From: Helicoverpa zea
Taxonomy: Eukaryota; Arthropoda; Insecta; Lepidoptera; Noctuidae
DNA length: 64,000 nt
NCBI RefSeq assembly: GCF_022581195.2
Contig: NC_061462.1
Location: 10,168,001 to 10,232,000 of the forward strand
Reading direction: 5' to 3'
The position numbers and the translations under genes were made by a program. The notes beneath the pieces are model-generated. The model was not told where the DNA came from. It was given only the letters and a program-made list of their open reading frames with translations, and did no database searches. Positions 1 to 10,429 of the stretch are shown here, piece by piece. Each line of letters opens with the position of its first letter. Position 1 is the first letter of the stretch.

Positions 1-1
1 A

Positions 2-232
2 TGCGGAAAAAACCTTGTTTTATACAATGACTTTACTTACGCGTTTGTAAGAAACTGTATGGCTAAGAATACGGTACATTGGCGTTGCTCGTCTTTCACT
101 AGTAAGAACTGCCGAGTCCGCCTGGCAGTCGCAACGACCGGTAACAGCCAAACAGTACAAGTTAGGGGTAACCATACACATGAACCGCCTCGATTCATTG
201 TCTGCAACGGTGAATATATTCGCATCACTTAA
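2..232 (+). CDS. mod(mdg4): FLYWCH exon, type A, 5' end cut by window edge
   Basis: Open from the window edge to TAA at 230-232, about 76 codons. It reads NDFTYAFVRN, then HWRCSS, KNCRVRL and a final NHTH, followed by a 15-residue tail ending in YIRIT. The acceptor lies outside the window. This is the only type A copy here with a continuous domain; four later copies are broken. The first bases match those at 4264-4277, next to an R1-like retroelement fragment, so the same junction may lie just upstream; the 5' part may therefore also be altered. Confidence 0.7.
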   Translation, partial: CGKNLVLYNDFTYAFVRNCMAKNTVHWRCSSFTSKNCRVRLAVATTGNSQTVQVRGNHTHEPPRFIVCNGEYIRIT

Positions 233-383
233 ATAGAAATTAAACTTCTTCACTTTAAGTCAATTGTTTTATTTACTTAGCTCATTTTCATATGCTTAAG
301 GCACGTTTGGCAATTTGGGTCGCCAAACTCATTATCATTCTCCTATCCTTATACCAATTTTATTTGGAGTGCAGCATGTTTTC

Positions 384-994
384 ATGGTGCGGCATGCCCC
401 TACCAGTCTGCTCCGACTTCCGGTACCTTGGTTCACTCGTCCAAAGTGACGGTGAGGTGGACAGGGACGTTACGCATCGGATCAATTCTGGATGGATGAA
501 GTGGCGACAGGTAACTAGCACTATTTGTGACCCACGGATGCCCCTCAAACTGAAGGGCAAAATTTACAAATCCGTAATAAGACCTGTCGTCCTGTATGGC
601 TCAGAGTGTTGGGCATTGAAAAAGAAGGATGAGAAAAGAGTGCAGTGGGGTTACCAGAATGGACAAAGTGAAGAATGAGTATATCAGAGGAAGCCTGAAA
701 GTAGCGCCAGTGACAGAAAAAATGAGAGGTCAGCGTTTGTCGTGGTATGGGCATGTGATGAGACGGTGTGAAACGCATGCTACAAAGAGTGTGCTAAGTA
801 TGAATGTGGAAGGACGGAGAGGCAGAGGTAGACCGAGGAAAAGATGGATTGATTGCCTGAAAGAGGACATGCAGCAGAAGGGAGTGGATGTAAGTATGAC
901 ATCTGACAGAGAGGAATGGAAGAAAAAGACACCGACCCCAAATGTTGTTGCGCCGACCCCAAATGACTTGGAAACAGGGCAGGAAGATGATGAT
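384..994 (+). mobile_element. RTE-type non-LTR retrotransposon, 3' fragment with target duplication
   Basis: Translation gives the end of an RTE reverse transcriptase: FRYLGSLVQSDG at 420, RPVVLYGSECWALKK at 580, then in another frame RGQRLSWYGHVMRR and GRGRPRKRWIDC at 727-855. A frameshift with a small deletion near 640-655 separates the two parts. The 3' end is a GATGAT repeat, usual for RTE. It is bounded by 15-bp copies of GTGCAGCATGTTTTC at 369-383 and 995-1009. The element is 5'-truncated and inactive. Confidence 0.85.
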
Positions 995-1334
995 GTGCAG
1001 CATGTTTTCTCATTCCATACTTCTCTTTTCTATTCATAATATATTCGGACCTTAACATAATGCAATGTGTTTTGGCATAAGTTTTACAGCCGGCCGCCTG
1101 CCTGACGCTAACCCTCTTTGGGAAGCATTCCCAAAGAGGTGGTTTTTCCGCCACCTTGCGGATATCCCAAAGTGCTGGTGGAATGCACTAGCCTTAGCCC
1201 ACTTAGTCGTCTCACACGACACCCACGGAAGAGGAATGGTGAGGTCCTATTTTGATCCGGGACTGTCACGGATGGAATTTGGGTTGCAAAACTATTCCAT
1301 TACAATGATTTTAAAGTCATCACATTTGTTTCAG

Positions 1335-1579
1335 AATTCGAATATATTGAATCAAGAAATGGCAAGCAATTGATATTGTTTAAAAAGTATACCTATACCT
1401 TGAAAAGAACATTTAAGACGAAAGGCACAAGTCACTGGCGATGTTCCACACACAACAGCAAAGGGTGTAACGCGAAGATTATTGTCAACAGCCATAATGT
1501 CGTAGTATCTGCCTGCTACGAGCATCCTCACCCACCTGTAAAGTATATAAAACACAACGGAGTTTACATACGTGTGTAA
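1335..1579 (+). CDS. mod(mdg4): FLYWCH exon, type B (copy 1)
   Basis: Acceptor AG at 1333-1334 after tttgttt; TAA at 1577-1579; 80 full codons. The domain shows L12, Y18 and Y20, W34-R-C36, C44 and H63-P-H65, then a 15-residue tail ending in YIRV. Type B copies differ from type A by SRNGKQLI at the start and an EHPHPP end. Four type B exons occur between 1.3 and 4.8 kb and all remain open. It probably gives a zinc-binding C-terminus of one isoform; its DNA target is unknown. Confidence 0.88.
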
Positions 1580-1744
1580 TTGAGAAAAATACATCTAAGG
1601 GAATAACAGCCATGTGAATATAATGTTGTTAATTTGTAAAATGCAATATTTAACAGAACGACTGTATAGAAGAAAAAAAAAAACATTTTACGAGTCCCTA
1701 CAATTTGCGTTTCTTAGATAGCAAGCCCTGGTGTTACAGTTCTC

Positions 1745-2111
1745 TCAAATTCGCGCACCACGGGCGCCGGGTGTCGCGAGACGACTCCCGGCCTCCGTAG
1801 GCATGGGTCTGTGGGCGGTGAGTTCGGGTGGCTCATCGCTCATGTCTAGTTAATAGACAACGGACACGTGTCGGCGGCGCGCGTTGTTCCACGCGCTCCT
1901 CAAAAAGATGTCAGCAACCCCAGCGGGGTTCAGCAGGGCCAAGGTCTGCCGGGGCTGCGGGATTGTTCAAAAGAGTTACTGCGGCCCTGGTACATAAAAG
2001 GCCTACGACGGAACACGGCGGTTTTTAGTCAGTAAGGGTCTGACACTCCCTCACCGCTGCTAATCCACAGCGGGAGGGGGTCATTTGATAATTTTTTGCG
2101 TCGTTAAAAAA
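1745..2111 (+). mobile_element. Non-LTR/SINE-like 3' tail with oligo(A)
   Basis: GC-rich insertion between intron sequence shared with the next tandem unit. It holds 'gtcagcaaccccagcgggg', a stretch ending 'gggagggggtcatttgat' and an A-run at 2106-2112, the layout of a non-LTR 3' end. A related piece occurs at 39383-39430. No reverse transcriptase reading frame is visible. It truncates the type A exon remnant that follows. Confidence 0.55.
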
Positions 2112-2112
2112 A

Positions 2113-2183
2113 ATAGGCGTAACCACACCCATGAACCGCCTCGATTCGTTGTCAGCAACGGTGGTTATATTCGCATCACTTAA
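2113..2183 (+). pseudogene. Type A FLYWCH exon remnant (3' end only)
   Basis: Only the last part survives: frame NHTHEPPRFVV through a TAA at 2181-2183, parallel to the end of the exon at 2-232. The W-x-C and Cys part is missing, replaced by the inserted element to the left. It has no acceptor, so it cannot be a usable exon. Confidence 0.75.
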
Positions 2184-2617
2184 ATAGAAATTAAACTTCA
2201 TCACTTAAAGTCAATTGTTTTATTTAGCTCATTTTCATATGCCTAAGGCACGTTTGGCAATTTGGGTCGCAAAATTCATCATCATCCTCTTACCCTTAAC
2301 CCAATTTTATTTGGGGTCGGTGCAGCATGTTTTCTCCTTCCATACTTTTCTTTTCTATTGTTAATATTTTCGGACCTCAACATACTGCAATTTGTTTTGG
2401 CATAAGTTTTACAGCCGGCCGGCTGCCTGACGCTAAACAACCTGGTAGTAAAAAGTGCTGGTGGAATGCACTAGCCTTAGCTCACTTAGTCGCCTCTTAC
2501 GCCACCCACGGAAGAGGGATGGTGACGGCCCATTCTGATCCGGGACTGTCACGGATGGAATTTGGGTTACAAAACTATTCCATAACAATGATTTTAAAGT
2601 CATCACATTTGTTTCAG

Positions 2618-2862
2618 AATTCGAATATATTGAATCAAGACATGGCAAGCAATTGATATTGTTTCAAAAGTATACCTATAACTTGAATAGAACATTTAAG
2701 AAGAAAGGCACAAATCACTGGCGATGTTCCACACACAACAGCAAAGGGTGTAAAGCGAAGATTGTTATCAACAGCCAAAATGTCATAGAATCTGCCTGCT
2801 ATGAACATCCTCATCCACCTGTAAATTATATTAAACACAACGGAGTTTACATACGTGTGTAA
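2618..2862 (+). CDS. mod(mdg4): FLYWCH exon, type B (copy 2)
   Basis: Acceptor AG at 2616-2617 preceded by catttgtttc, identical to copy 1; TAA at 2860-2862; 80 codons. HWRCSTHNSKGC and EHPHPPVNY are intact. About 340 bases upstream also match the upstream of copy 1, so the duplication unit includes intron sequence. Its upstream copy of the RTE insertion target (2320-2334) is unoccupied. Confidence 0.88.
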
Positions 2863-3115
2863 TTGAGAAAAAATACGTCTAAGGGAAAAACAGCCATGTG
2901 TATACAAAGCTGTTAATTTGTAAAAAGCAATATTTAACAGAACGACTTGTGCCAAAATACATATACACTGATTTGTAAATGTGAATACCATGTAGCATTT
3001 TAACTGTCATTTTATCCTCATTTGTCTTCTTTGCGATTCTACATGATCTTCGCATGCTGTTGACAGCAAGCCCTCGTGTCACAGTTCTCTCAAATCCGCC
3101 TCACGGCCTCTGACG

Positions 3116-3267
3116 CGAAAGAACACGATACATTGACGTTGCTGGTCTTTCCGCCTGGCAGTCGCAAGGTAACAGGTGACAGCCAAACAGTAGAAGTTAG
3201 GGGTAACCATACACATGAACCGCCTCGATTCATTGTCTGCAAAGGCGAGTATCTTCACATCACTTAA
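3116..3267 (+). pseudogene. Type A FLYWCH exon remnant with stop and deletion
   Basis: Homologous to 60-232 but the invariant Trp codon is TGA at about 3134 and the stretch for the first Cys pair is shortened, leaving FPPGSRKVTGDSQ. The end (NHTHEPPRFIVC, TAA at 3265-3267) is preserved. The reading frame through it comes from a different start and lacks W-x-C. Confidence 0.75.
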
Positions 3268-3406
3268 ATAGAAATTAAACTTCATCAATCAAAGTCAATT
3301 GTTTTATTTATTTATCTGATATTCATGTACTCGAGGTATGTTTAGCAATTTGCCGTTGTATAACAATTCCATAACAATATTTTTAAAGACATCACATTTG
3401 TTTTAG

Positions 3407-3657
3407 AATTCAAATATATTCAATCAAGAAATGGCAAGCAATTGATATTAATTAAAGAGTATACATATATCCTGACAAAGGTATTTAAGAAGAAAGGCAC
3501 AAGTCACTGGCGATGTTCTACACACCACAGCAAAGGGTGTTACGCGAATATACTTGTCAACAGCCAAAATGTCATAGAATCTGCCTGCTACTACCATAGT
3601 CATCCCCCTGTAAATTATTTTGAACACAACGAAGTTTACATGCGTATGTGTAATTAA
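3407..3657 (+). CDS. mod(mdg4): FLYWCH exon, type B (copy 3)
   Basis: Acceptor AG at 3405-3406 after ttgtttt; TAA at 3655-3657; 82 codons. HWRCSTHHSKGC is kept; the end is YHSHPP instead of EHPHPP, still H-x-H. It is the most diverged type B copy (LIKEYTYILT) and its tail ends YMRMCN. The open frame despite divergence suggests continued use. Confidence 0.85.
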
Positions 3658-3984
3658 GAAAAAAATAATAATAACAGGTATTCGATAATTCGTAAAAAAA
3701 CTATATTTAACAGGAAAACTGTATGGAAAATAAAACACTTTTTTACGAGTCGCTATAATTTGCGTTTCTGCGTTAATTACCTAAGCATTTGTATTTGTTT
3801 GGCTGGTAGTAGGTTTTAAATATAGATACATATATATTTTTTTGCATTTTTTTTATTTGTAACCCTCCTTGTGATCTAAATTTTTCACGAATATTTGGTT
3901 TTGATTTTCACTCGTGGTTGTTTTTTTTATTTCTAATAATGAAGGCGCTTCCTGGTTCGGTAAATATGCCCCAAAGGCTGATCA

Positions 3985-4263
3985 GGTCCTCACAGGACAC
4001 GGTTGTTTTGGGAGGTACATGCATGGAATCGGTGGTGAGGTGTCACCACTGTTCAGACAGCCCTGAGAACACGGTGGACCACACAGTCTAGGTGTGCCCT
4101 GCGTGGGAAGGGCACCGCCGTGTCCTCGTCGCGGCAATAGGCGGCGGCGACCTCTCGCGTCCGTCCCTGATTTAAGCCATGGTCCGGGGCGAGAAGGAAT
4201 GGGATGCCGTCGCCTCCTTCTGCGAAGCATTGTCATGCTCGAGAAGAAACCTTGCGGAGGCAA
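3985..4263 (+). mobile_element. R1-like non-LTR retrotransposon C-terminal fragment
   Basis: Read on the + strand it gives CHHCSDSPENTVDHT, a stop, then VCPAWEGHRRVLVAA and AMVRGEKEWDAVASFCE, the cysteine-rich C-terminus seen in R1-group reverse transcriptases. Stop codons interrupt it. It ends directly against the truncated type A exon remnant at 4264, so the insertion or a deletion removed that exon's upstream part. Confidence 0.7.
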
Positions 4264-4350
4264 GATGCGGAAAAAACCTAATTTTAAATAACGACTTTTC
4301 TTACGCCTTGATTCGTTGTCTGTAACGGTGGATATATTCGCATCACTTAA
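4264..4350 (+). pseudogene. Type A FLYWCH exon remnant with core deleted
   Basis: Its first bases match the window start (type A, 1-40), then the sequence jumps to the last part of the exon, CNGGYIRIT-like, ending in TAA near 4348. The Trp, Cys and His ligand segment is gone. Confidence 0.7.
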
Positions 4351-4489
4351 ATAGAAATTAAACTTCATCACTTAAAGTCAATTGTTTTATTTACTTAGCT
4401 GATATTCATATGCTTAAGCCATGTTTGACAATTTGGCGTTGCAAAAATGTTCCATAACAATGATTTCAAAGTCATCACATTTGTTTCAG

Positions 4490-4734
4490 AATTCGAATAT
4501 ATTCAATCAAGATATGGTAAGCAATTGATATTGTTTAAAAAGTATACCTATAGCTTGAAAAGAACAAATAAGAGGTACGGCACAAAACATTGGCGATGTT
4601 CCACACACAACAGCAAAGGGTGTAAAGCGAAGATTATTATCAACAGACAAAATGTCATAGAATATGCCTGCTACGAACATCCTCACCCAACTGTAAATTA
4701 TATTAAACACAACGGAGTTTACATACGTGTGTAA
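4490..4734 (+). CDS. mod(mdg4): FLYWCH exon, type B (copy 4)
   Basis: Acceptor AG at 4488-4489; TAA at 4732-4734; 80 codons. HWRCSTHNSKGCKAK and EHPHPTVNY are present; the tail ends YIRV as in copies 1 and 2. Closest to copies 1 and 2, with KRTNKRYG replacing KRTFKTKG in the loop before Trp. Confidence 0.87.
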
Positions 4735-4960
4735 TTAAGAAAAAATACTCTCTCTTGTTTTTTTTTGTATTGTATAAACAAAGTTGTTAATTTGTAAAAA
4801 GCGATATTTAACAGAACGACTGTATAGAAAGAAAAAAATATATATTACGCGTGACGGACGTGGAATTGTACCGACTACTGCTGAGTAGCATTCGAGGAAA
4901 ACTGGCGTTTTACGTACCCTCCCAGGCACGGGGGCATAACACCGCCAAGTTCCTTGCTAG

Positions 4961-5187
4961 GTGATCAAACCTGCAGCTCACTCGATAAGGAGAATGCATT
5001 TGTAGGAAACTGTATGGCTAAGAACACGATACATTGGCGTTGCTCATCTTTCACTAGTAAGAACTGCCGAGTCCGCTTGGCAGTCGCAGCGACAGGTGAT
5101 AGCCAAACAGTACAAGTTAGGGGTAACCATACACATGAACCGCCTCGATTCATTGTCTGCAAGGGCGAGTATGTTCGTATCCATTGA
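4961..5187 (+). CDS. FLYWCH exon, type A, with unrelated 5' part
   Basis: From the phase-consistent AG at 4959-4960 the frame runs GDQTCSSLDKEN then joins type A at FVGNCMAKNT, HWRCSS, NCRVRL and NHTH, ending at 5187 with YVRIH. The first beta-strand motif (L...F.Y) of FLYWCH is missing and replaced by unrelated sequence, so the domain is probably incomplete. The pyrimidine tract (ttccttgctag) is weak. It may be a pseudogene or a rebuilt exon. Confidence 0.45.
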
Positions 5188-5762
5188 ATTTGGATTGAAC
5201 TAGTTTTAGCGATAAGGATGTGGAATATCGAAAGAAGAAAACTATGAAATATGATATACTCTAGAATTATAATTTGAATAACTAGTTAGTGTTTAAGTGT
5301 AGTAGATACTAGATAATGTAAATTCTTTCACAAAAAATAATTTCTAATAATGTTAGTAAATAATTTAAGTCTATAAACATATATTACGTACTGACATTTA
5401 ATGATATTGCCCTAAAATAATTTATCATAGATATAAGCCACAGTGATACGTGTCAAAACATCGTTGAATGCATACTTGATGTAGTATATGAAAGAATTTT
5501 GATAAAACTAAGCAGTAATGTAGCTTGTATATCAGTAGCTGATTACTTGTATGTAATTGCGTAAGCAATATTTCTTTTAGACTCTTGACGCTGAAAACAA
5601 ATAGCATGAGAAATCTAAAAGAAGTTTTTATTTTATGACAAAATATAACTACTAATTCTCAAACAACCGGTACAACTCAATCATATAACTAGAAAACAGC
5701 AAAATTATCTATAAATATCATTAAAGAAAGTTTGTATTCATCATCTTTTATTTTTGTTTTAG
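5188..5762 (+). other. Intron, no recognised feature
   Basis: AT-rich spacer between the type A/B tandem units and the RGNYML group. I see no exon, repeat tail or RNA gene; the branch/pyrimidine tract for the next exon lies at about 5740-5760. Confidence 0.6.
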
Positions 5763-5968
5763 ATTCAATTGAGTTCGTGCTCTCATCGCGGGGTAACTAC
5801 ATGCTATGTTGCGGGGATCAAATGTTCTGGTCTAATACACCAGGCAATACATTAGAAGGTCGGAGAATTGTATGGTACTGCTCTAAAAAGAAGAGTAGAC
5901 AATGCCCTTGTAGTGTTAAGACATTTGACCGAAAAGTGTTAGGCATTTACGGTAAACACACTCATTAA
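5763..5968 (+). CDS. mod(mdg4): FLYWCH exon, RGNYML group (copy 1)
   Basis: Acceptor AG at 5761-5762 after tttttgtttt; TAA ends at 5968; 67 codons. Motifs in order: SSRGNYML, GDQMFW, LEGRRIVWYCSKKKSRQCPC, GKHTH as the last residues. A CxC follows the usual second Cys, peculiar to this group. AATAAA at 6108-6113 could serve as poly(A) signal. Confidence 0.87.
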
Positions 5969-6358
5969 TAAAAAATACTGCTAGGAAGTCGTCAAAGTTT
6001 TATTCGAATTTGGTTGACAGACGTCCCTTGTTCGTTTGTATTTTTTCTTTGTGATTATTATAAATGTATGTTTTTTGCATGATTGTAATAACTAAATTAA
6101 TTTATTTAATAAATATTTTAAATGCAGGCTTTGTTTATGATGATTCAAACTTGATTGTAAGGGTTGTGTAAGCAGCTCGTGCAGTCGCCCTCAGATATCA
6201 ATTGTTTTCATGCAGTCGCGGCATGTGTGGTCGACTTTAGACGTAAGAGTTTACCGCAAGATTGTTATTATTGATGCTATTCTTGAACCAGCCACAAAGT
6301 TTAACATAGTGATTAAAAATCTAGAAGACGTGATAAAGACCTTTTATTTGTTGTTCAG

Positions 6359-6568
6359 TTATAATTGAGTTCGTGCTCTCATCGCGAGAAAACTACATGC
6401 TACGTCGCGGGAATCAAATGTTCTTTTCTAATACACCAGGCAATACATTAGAAGGTCGAAGAATTGTTGGTATGGTGCTCTAAAAACAAGAGTAGGTAAT
6501 GATCGCGTAGTGTTAAGTCATTTGATCGAGGTTTCCTAGGCATTTATGGTAAACATAGTCATGACTAA
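6359..6568 (+). pseudogene. FLYWCH exon, RGNYML group, broken copy
   Basis: The acceptor (ttgttcag, AG 6357-6358) and homology to the neighbours over the whole exon are clear, but an insertion near 6465 (ttgttggta for ttgtatgg) shifts the frame and the SRQC region contains a TAG. The HSHD end is readable. It lies in the middle of three open copies, so it is a dead tandem duplicate. Confidence 0.85.
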
Positions 6569-6639
6569 AAATATTGCAGTATTTATCCAGCAGCAAGTCT
6601 AACACACGACCCCTGTTCCGTATGTAATATTTTTTTATC

Positions 6640-6785
6640 TTCTTATATATAAAAATGAATTGCTGTTCGTTAGTCTCACTAAAACTCGAGAATGGCTGGA
6701 CCGATTTGGATTTTTTTGGTTTTAAAATGTTTGTAGAGTTCCAGGGAAGGTTTAAACGATACGAAGTTCGCGGGATCAGCTAGTT
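6640..6785 (+). mobile_element. Helitron-like lepidopteran repeat
   Basis: Contains 'aaaactcgagaatggctgga', 'ccgatttgga' and ends 'gggatcagctagtt', the layout of a common non-autonomous lepidopteran repeat ending in CTAGT. Name and class are from memory of such repeats, not from a search. Confidence 0.5.
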
Positions 6786-6840
6786 TATTATAAATGTAGG
6801 CTTTTGTTTACCTGATCGAGACCTTTTATTTATTTTTCAG

Positions 6841-7046
6841 TCATATATGAGTTCGTGCCCTCATCCCGAGGAAATTACTTGCTTCGTTATGGCGATCATA
6901 TGTTCTGGTCGGCTAAGCCTGGGAATACACTAGAAGGTCGGAGACTTGTATGGTACTGCTCTAAAAGGAAGAGTAAACAATGCTCCTGCAGTGTTCGAAC
7001 ATTCGGCCGAGCTGTGTTAGGCATTTATGGTGAACATACACATTAG
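6841..7046 (+). CDS. mod(mdg4): FLYWCH exon, RGNYML group (copy 2)
   Basis: Acceptor AG at 6839-6840 after ttattttc; TAG at 7044-7046; 67 codons. SSRGNYLLRYGDHMFW, VWYCSKRKSKQCSC and GEHTH are intact. Conservative differences from copies 1 and 3 and no frame damage. AATAAA at 7246-7251. Confidence 0.87.
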
Positions 7047-7670
7047 GAAATAATGCATGAACGTTGAACATTTTTTTTATTCGAATATTGCTGAGCTTGA
7101 TCCGTTTGTCAATGTTAAAAAATATATATAATCATATAATGCTTTAGTTAGGGCATGCTTATACTAAATTAATTAAACTATTCAAAAAATGAATGCTTTT
7201 GTTTAGATATTTTGTAAAAAAGATGTTTTAGTTACCTATTGTCTAAATAAAGCATGTGAAATTATAAGACGTAAAGGCTTCCCATCTTAAACCTTGATAG
7301 ACTAACTGCTTGAAAAATGCCATGAATAAATAACAAGGCAGTGGATTGGATGAAGCGTAGTTATATTGCTCTGACCCCAAATAATTTGGGGACGAGGTAG
7401 AATAAGAAGAGTATAACACGTAGACTGTAGCGTAACACAACGCGACGCCGATGATTCGTGTGCAGTAGTTCTTATTCACTTTGTTATTTTGTAAGTATGT
7501 ATAGTACCTTAAGTTAAATATTATAGTATTGTATTTTTATTGTTACAACCTTATGTATTAGTGTATTAAGTATTTTTATATTTTTGTAATGTATTTTTTA
7601 TGGGATTTAGTTGCCTGAATTAAAGGTATAAATAAAAAAATAAAAATAACCCTACTAATTTGTTTATCAG

Positions 7671-7879
7671 ACATAATTGAGTTCGTGGTCTCATCACGAG
7701 GAAACTACATGCTACGTTGCGGGCATCAAATGTTCTGGTCTAGAAAGCCTGGAAATACATTAGAAGGTCAGAGACTTGTATGGTACTGCTCTAAAAAGAA
7801 GAGTAGACAATGCCCTTGCAGTGTTAAGACATTTGATCGAACTGTGTTAGGCATTTATGGTGAACATACACATAATTAA
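7671..7879 (+). CDS. mod(mdg4): FLYWCH exon, RGNYML group (copy 3)
   Basis: Acceptor AG at 7669-7670 (tttatcag); TAA at 7877-7879; 68 codons. SSRGNYMLRCGHQMFW, VWYCSKKKSRQCPC and EHTHN. Very close to copy 1 through the Cys region, so duplication or conversion is recent. The preceding 600 bases (7047-7670) hold only AT-rich intron. Confidence 0.87.
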
Positions 7880-8151
7880 AACAATTGGTATTGTCAATTT
7901 TTGTATTGTGATAATAGTGCCATTAATAATAATATACGTATAAGTCTTCTGTAAGTGTGTTAGTCATTTAACTCCTCCTAAATGGCTTGACCGATTTGGT
8001 TATACCTATTGTATATTTTGGCATTTAGCTACAACTCGATCTAGAAGGCAGCGCTGCTGTCGGTGGTCCGTCGAAGTTAAGCAGGACAGCAATTATATAT
8101 GTAAATTGTTCCTTCACAAAATTTTACCATGATTTTTAAATACTTTTTCAG

Positions 8152-8345
8152 TATTCTACATCACATCAAGAGGAAAGCAGGGGATGATCTATAATAACGA
8201 GAAGTATTACCAGCAAATTGAGGGTTTCGGCATTAGATGGAGGTGCACTCAGAGAGGTTGCAAAGCATACTACTATGAAAGAAATGGAATTATATTAAAA
8301 AAACAAGAGGTACACTCCCATCCAGCAAGATATTCGGTAGTTTGA
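8152..8345 (+). CDS. mod(mdg4): FLYWCH exon, divergent single copy
   Basis: Acceptor AG at 8150-8151 after tactttttc; TGA at 8343-8345; 63 codons. ITSRGKQGMIYNNEKYYQ, IRWRCTQRGCKAYYYE and VHSHPARYSVV. The C-to-C spacing is short (CTQRGC), unlike all other exons here, and the strand after GC is tyrosine-rich. It has no start codon of its own, as expected for an internal acceptor-fed exon. Confidence 0.8.
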
Positions 8346-8475
8346 AAACTCACTACAAAAAGTTAAACATCTGTTGAACACTTGTCCAAAAAAAGTGTGG
8401 CTGCAAAATGGACCTTATTTCAACTTCATAATATGTCATTTTTTTAGACAAGTGTTCAACAGACAGGTTTACCAA
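8346..8475. repeat. MITE of the 'CTACAAAAA' family
   Basis: 'cactacaaaaagtt' at the left, inner arms 'cacttgtccaaaaaaa' and 'tttttttagacaagtg', which fold back on each other. Relatives at 16872-17030 and 37319-37460 share 'aaaatggaccttatttcaac'. It starts right after the stop of the preceding exon. Confidence 0.65.
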
Positions 8476-9002
8476 CAGCTTTTGAGTAGAAAAAACTTAG
8501 CGTACGTACAGTTTTTGTTATGTCTAGGACCTGATTGTGATATTTGTACTCGGTATAAAAAAACCTACTCAAATTATTGTTTGATCTGAAAAATTATGTA
8601 CTGTCCCGAATTTTTTTATCTTAAGTTTTTTTTTTGTTTAGCTAGGCTTTATTAAGTTTTTAAGTAACGTTCAAAATAGATTATGACGCCTATTCTAAAT
8701 TCATTTTCCAAGCATGTACTTTTTATTGTTTTTTTTTTCAATGCTTGCTTGGTGTCATTTATAACTGTCCTGATATTTAGTACCTACCTAATGATGCTTA
8801 AAGCAATGCAGAAAGATGGATGTTTCTTACAATACAAATATTTTTCAAGATGCCACGGTTTTAAATATTTAAAGAATCAGATAATAATTTTAAAATAAAA
8901 TATTATTATTTCAATCGTATGGTCTTATTTCATTTATCTCTCATAGCCTTTTTATTTTGAACCTACCCTTAGTTGTTTTCTGCATCTCTTTTTTTATTGC
9001 AG

Positions 9003-9232
9003 GTCGAATGATTTACACTAGAAGAGGTCATAAGTTATTCCTACTAAACGGGTTCACTTATAGTAGGAATTGTGTAAGTGAACATAAGATTAGATGGAGA
9101 TGTTCTGTCCGAGCCTGCTCAGCCAGGGTTCATACCGTGGACGGCCGCGTGACCTTGGCTGTAGAAGACCACAACCATCCCGCGAGGGATATACAAAAAC
9201 TGTTCTCTTTAGAAATTGTTAACTGTGAATAG
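9003..9232 (+). CDS. mod(mdg4): FLYWCH exon, divergent single copy
   Basis: Acceptor AG at 9001-9002 after ttttttattgc; TAG at 9230-9232; 75 codons. TRRGHKLFLLNGFTYS, IRWRCSVRACSARVHTVDG and DHNHPARD, then a 16-residue tail after HNH ending VNCE. The first Cys pair spacing is short (CSVRAC). AATAAA at 9305-9310. Confidence 0.87.
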
Positions 9233-9691
9233 AGTTTTATACCAAATTATTAACTTTATTTCATATACCTATTATAAAAAGCTATGATGCATTTGTTTTA
9301 AATTAATAAATTATATGTTTATTTTTTCAATAGCTTGTTTTATTTAGTTGGCGAAACAGGCTAAAGGGCTTACTTATTACACTTTACTTAATTTAGTAGC
9401 CTAAAGGTTTGTATAATTAGGTTTCTAAATAATTTAGTGAAACCTACCTTCCTAAACGCGATTACATTTGACTGAATTTTAGTAACTGCATCATTTAGAC
9501 GTCTGAATTTAGTCAAGTGTAAGAAGACCTTTACTAGCTGTTTACCGAGATTTCCCGCTATTACATGAGCTATATAAATACTGCTTTTCTTTTCAAATCC
9601 TGCCCATAGTATTATCAAACGATTGGTTCAAACTTTATAATGTAAGTTAAGAATAACACAGTATATCATTAACTGAAGTTTATCTTTACAG

Positions 9692-9900
9692 CTAAATTCA
9701 TCACTTCAAAAAGAGGTACGAAATTGATAAAATACGAAGGATTTACGTACTATAGACATTCTGTACACGGAAGAAATGTGCGTTGGGCATGTTCTACGCA
9801 TTACTCGCATTACTGGATGGGATGTAAGGCATCGCTGCACACCGTCGATGGAATTGTCGTATCTCAGAAGAATGATCACTGCCATCCTCCTAGCAGCTAA
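9692..9900 (+). CDS. mod(mdg4): FLYWCH exon with extended Cys loop
   Basis: Acceptor AG at 9690-9691 (tatctttac); TAA at 9898-9900; 68 codons and no ATG before the domain. ITSKRGTKLIKYEGFTYY, VRWACSTHYSHYWMGCKASLHTVDG and DHCHPPSS. The loop between the two cysteines is three residues longer than usual (SHYWM), carrying a second Trp. Confidence 0.85.
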
Positions 9901-10429
9901 GTATGTTCATCACTGATAAAAGTTCTCAGTTACTGCGCTTTCAAACTGGCGGTATTTTTTTTGTACGTACAAAGTCGACGCATATGCGCGACACATTCTA
10001 AGCTGATAAAATCTGTCAGTCGGTTTTAAACATCTTTTTTCGCACCTTTCGGTAGTTATAAATTTTTTGCTGTACAAACCGAGCAATGTCGCGTGGAAAA
10101 TCCACTAGTGTGAAAGTGTGTGCTAGGGTGTGGTTCTCGGAAGCTTTTGTAACCCTTAATTGCTCTTAGTTGGGCTTGGAGAACATGTTTGGGGTGCATG
10201 ACACCCCACGTGACTGTTTGTGTTGCCTGAATTTCGGATAGGTAAATAATTATTTTTTTTATATATTTGTACTTTAAAACGTTGTAACTGAACAAATAAT
10301 AAGCTTTAGTGACTCGAATAACATAAAATACATTTTTTTGTTATTTATTGTTTTTTTTTTTGCGCATTTATACCTAAGTACTCTAAAACACAATGCTATG
10401 TTATCTTTTGAGATTATATTAATTTTTAG

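Noticed and set aside
20..253. Antisense open frames over type A exons (for example 20-253, 3079-3288, 3982-4371, 4965-5162)
   Set aside because: They mirror the sense exon or adjoining element and carry no motif; the + frame explains the sequence.
8374..8898. Two 71-codon + open frames after the 8152 exon
   Set aside because: The first runs through a MITE, the second is T-rich intron; neither follows an acceptor in the array phase nor has a domain.
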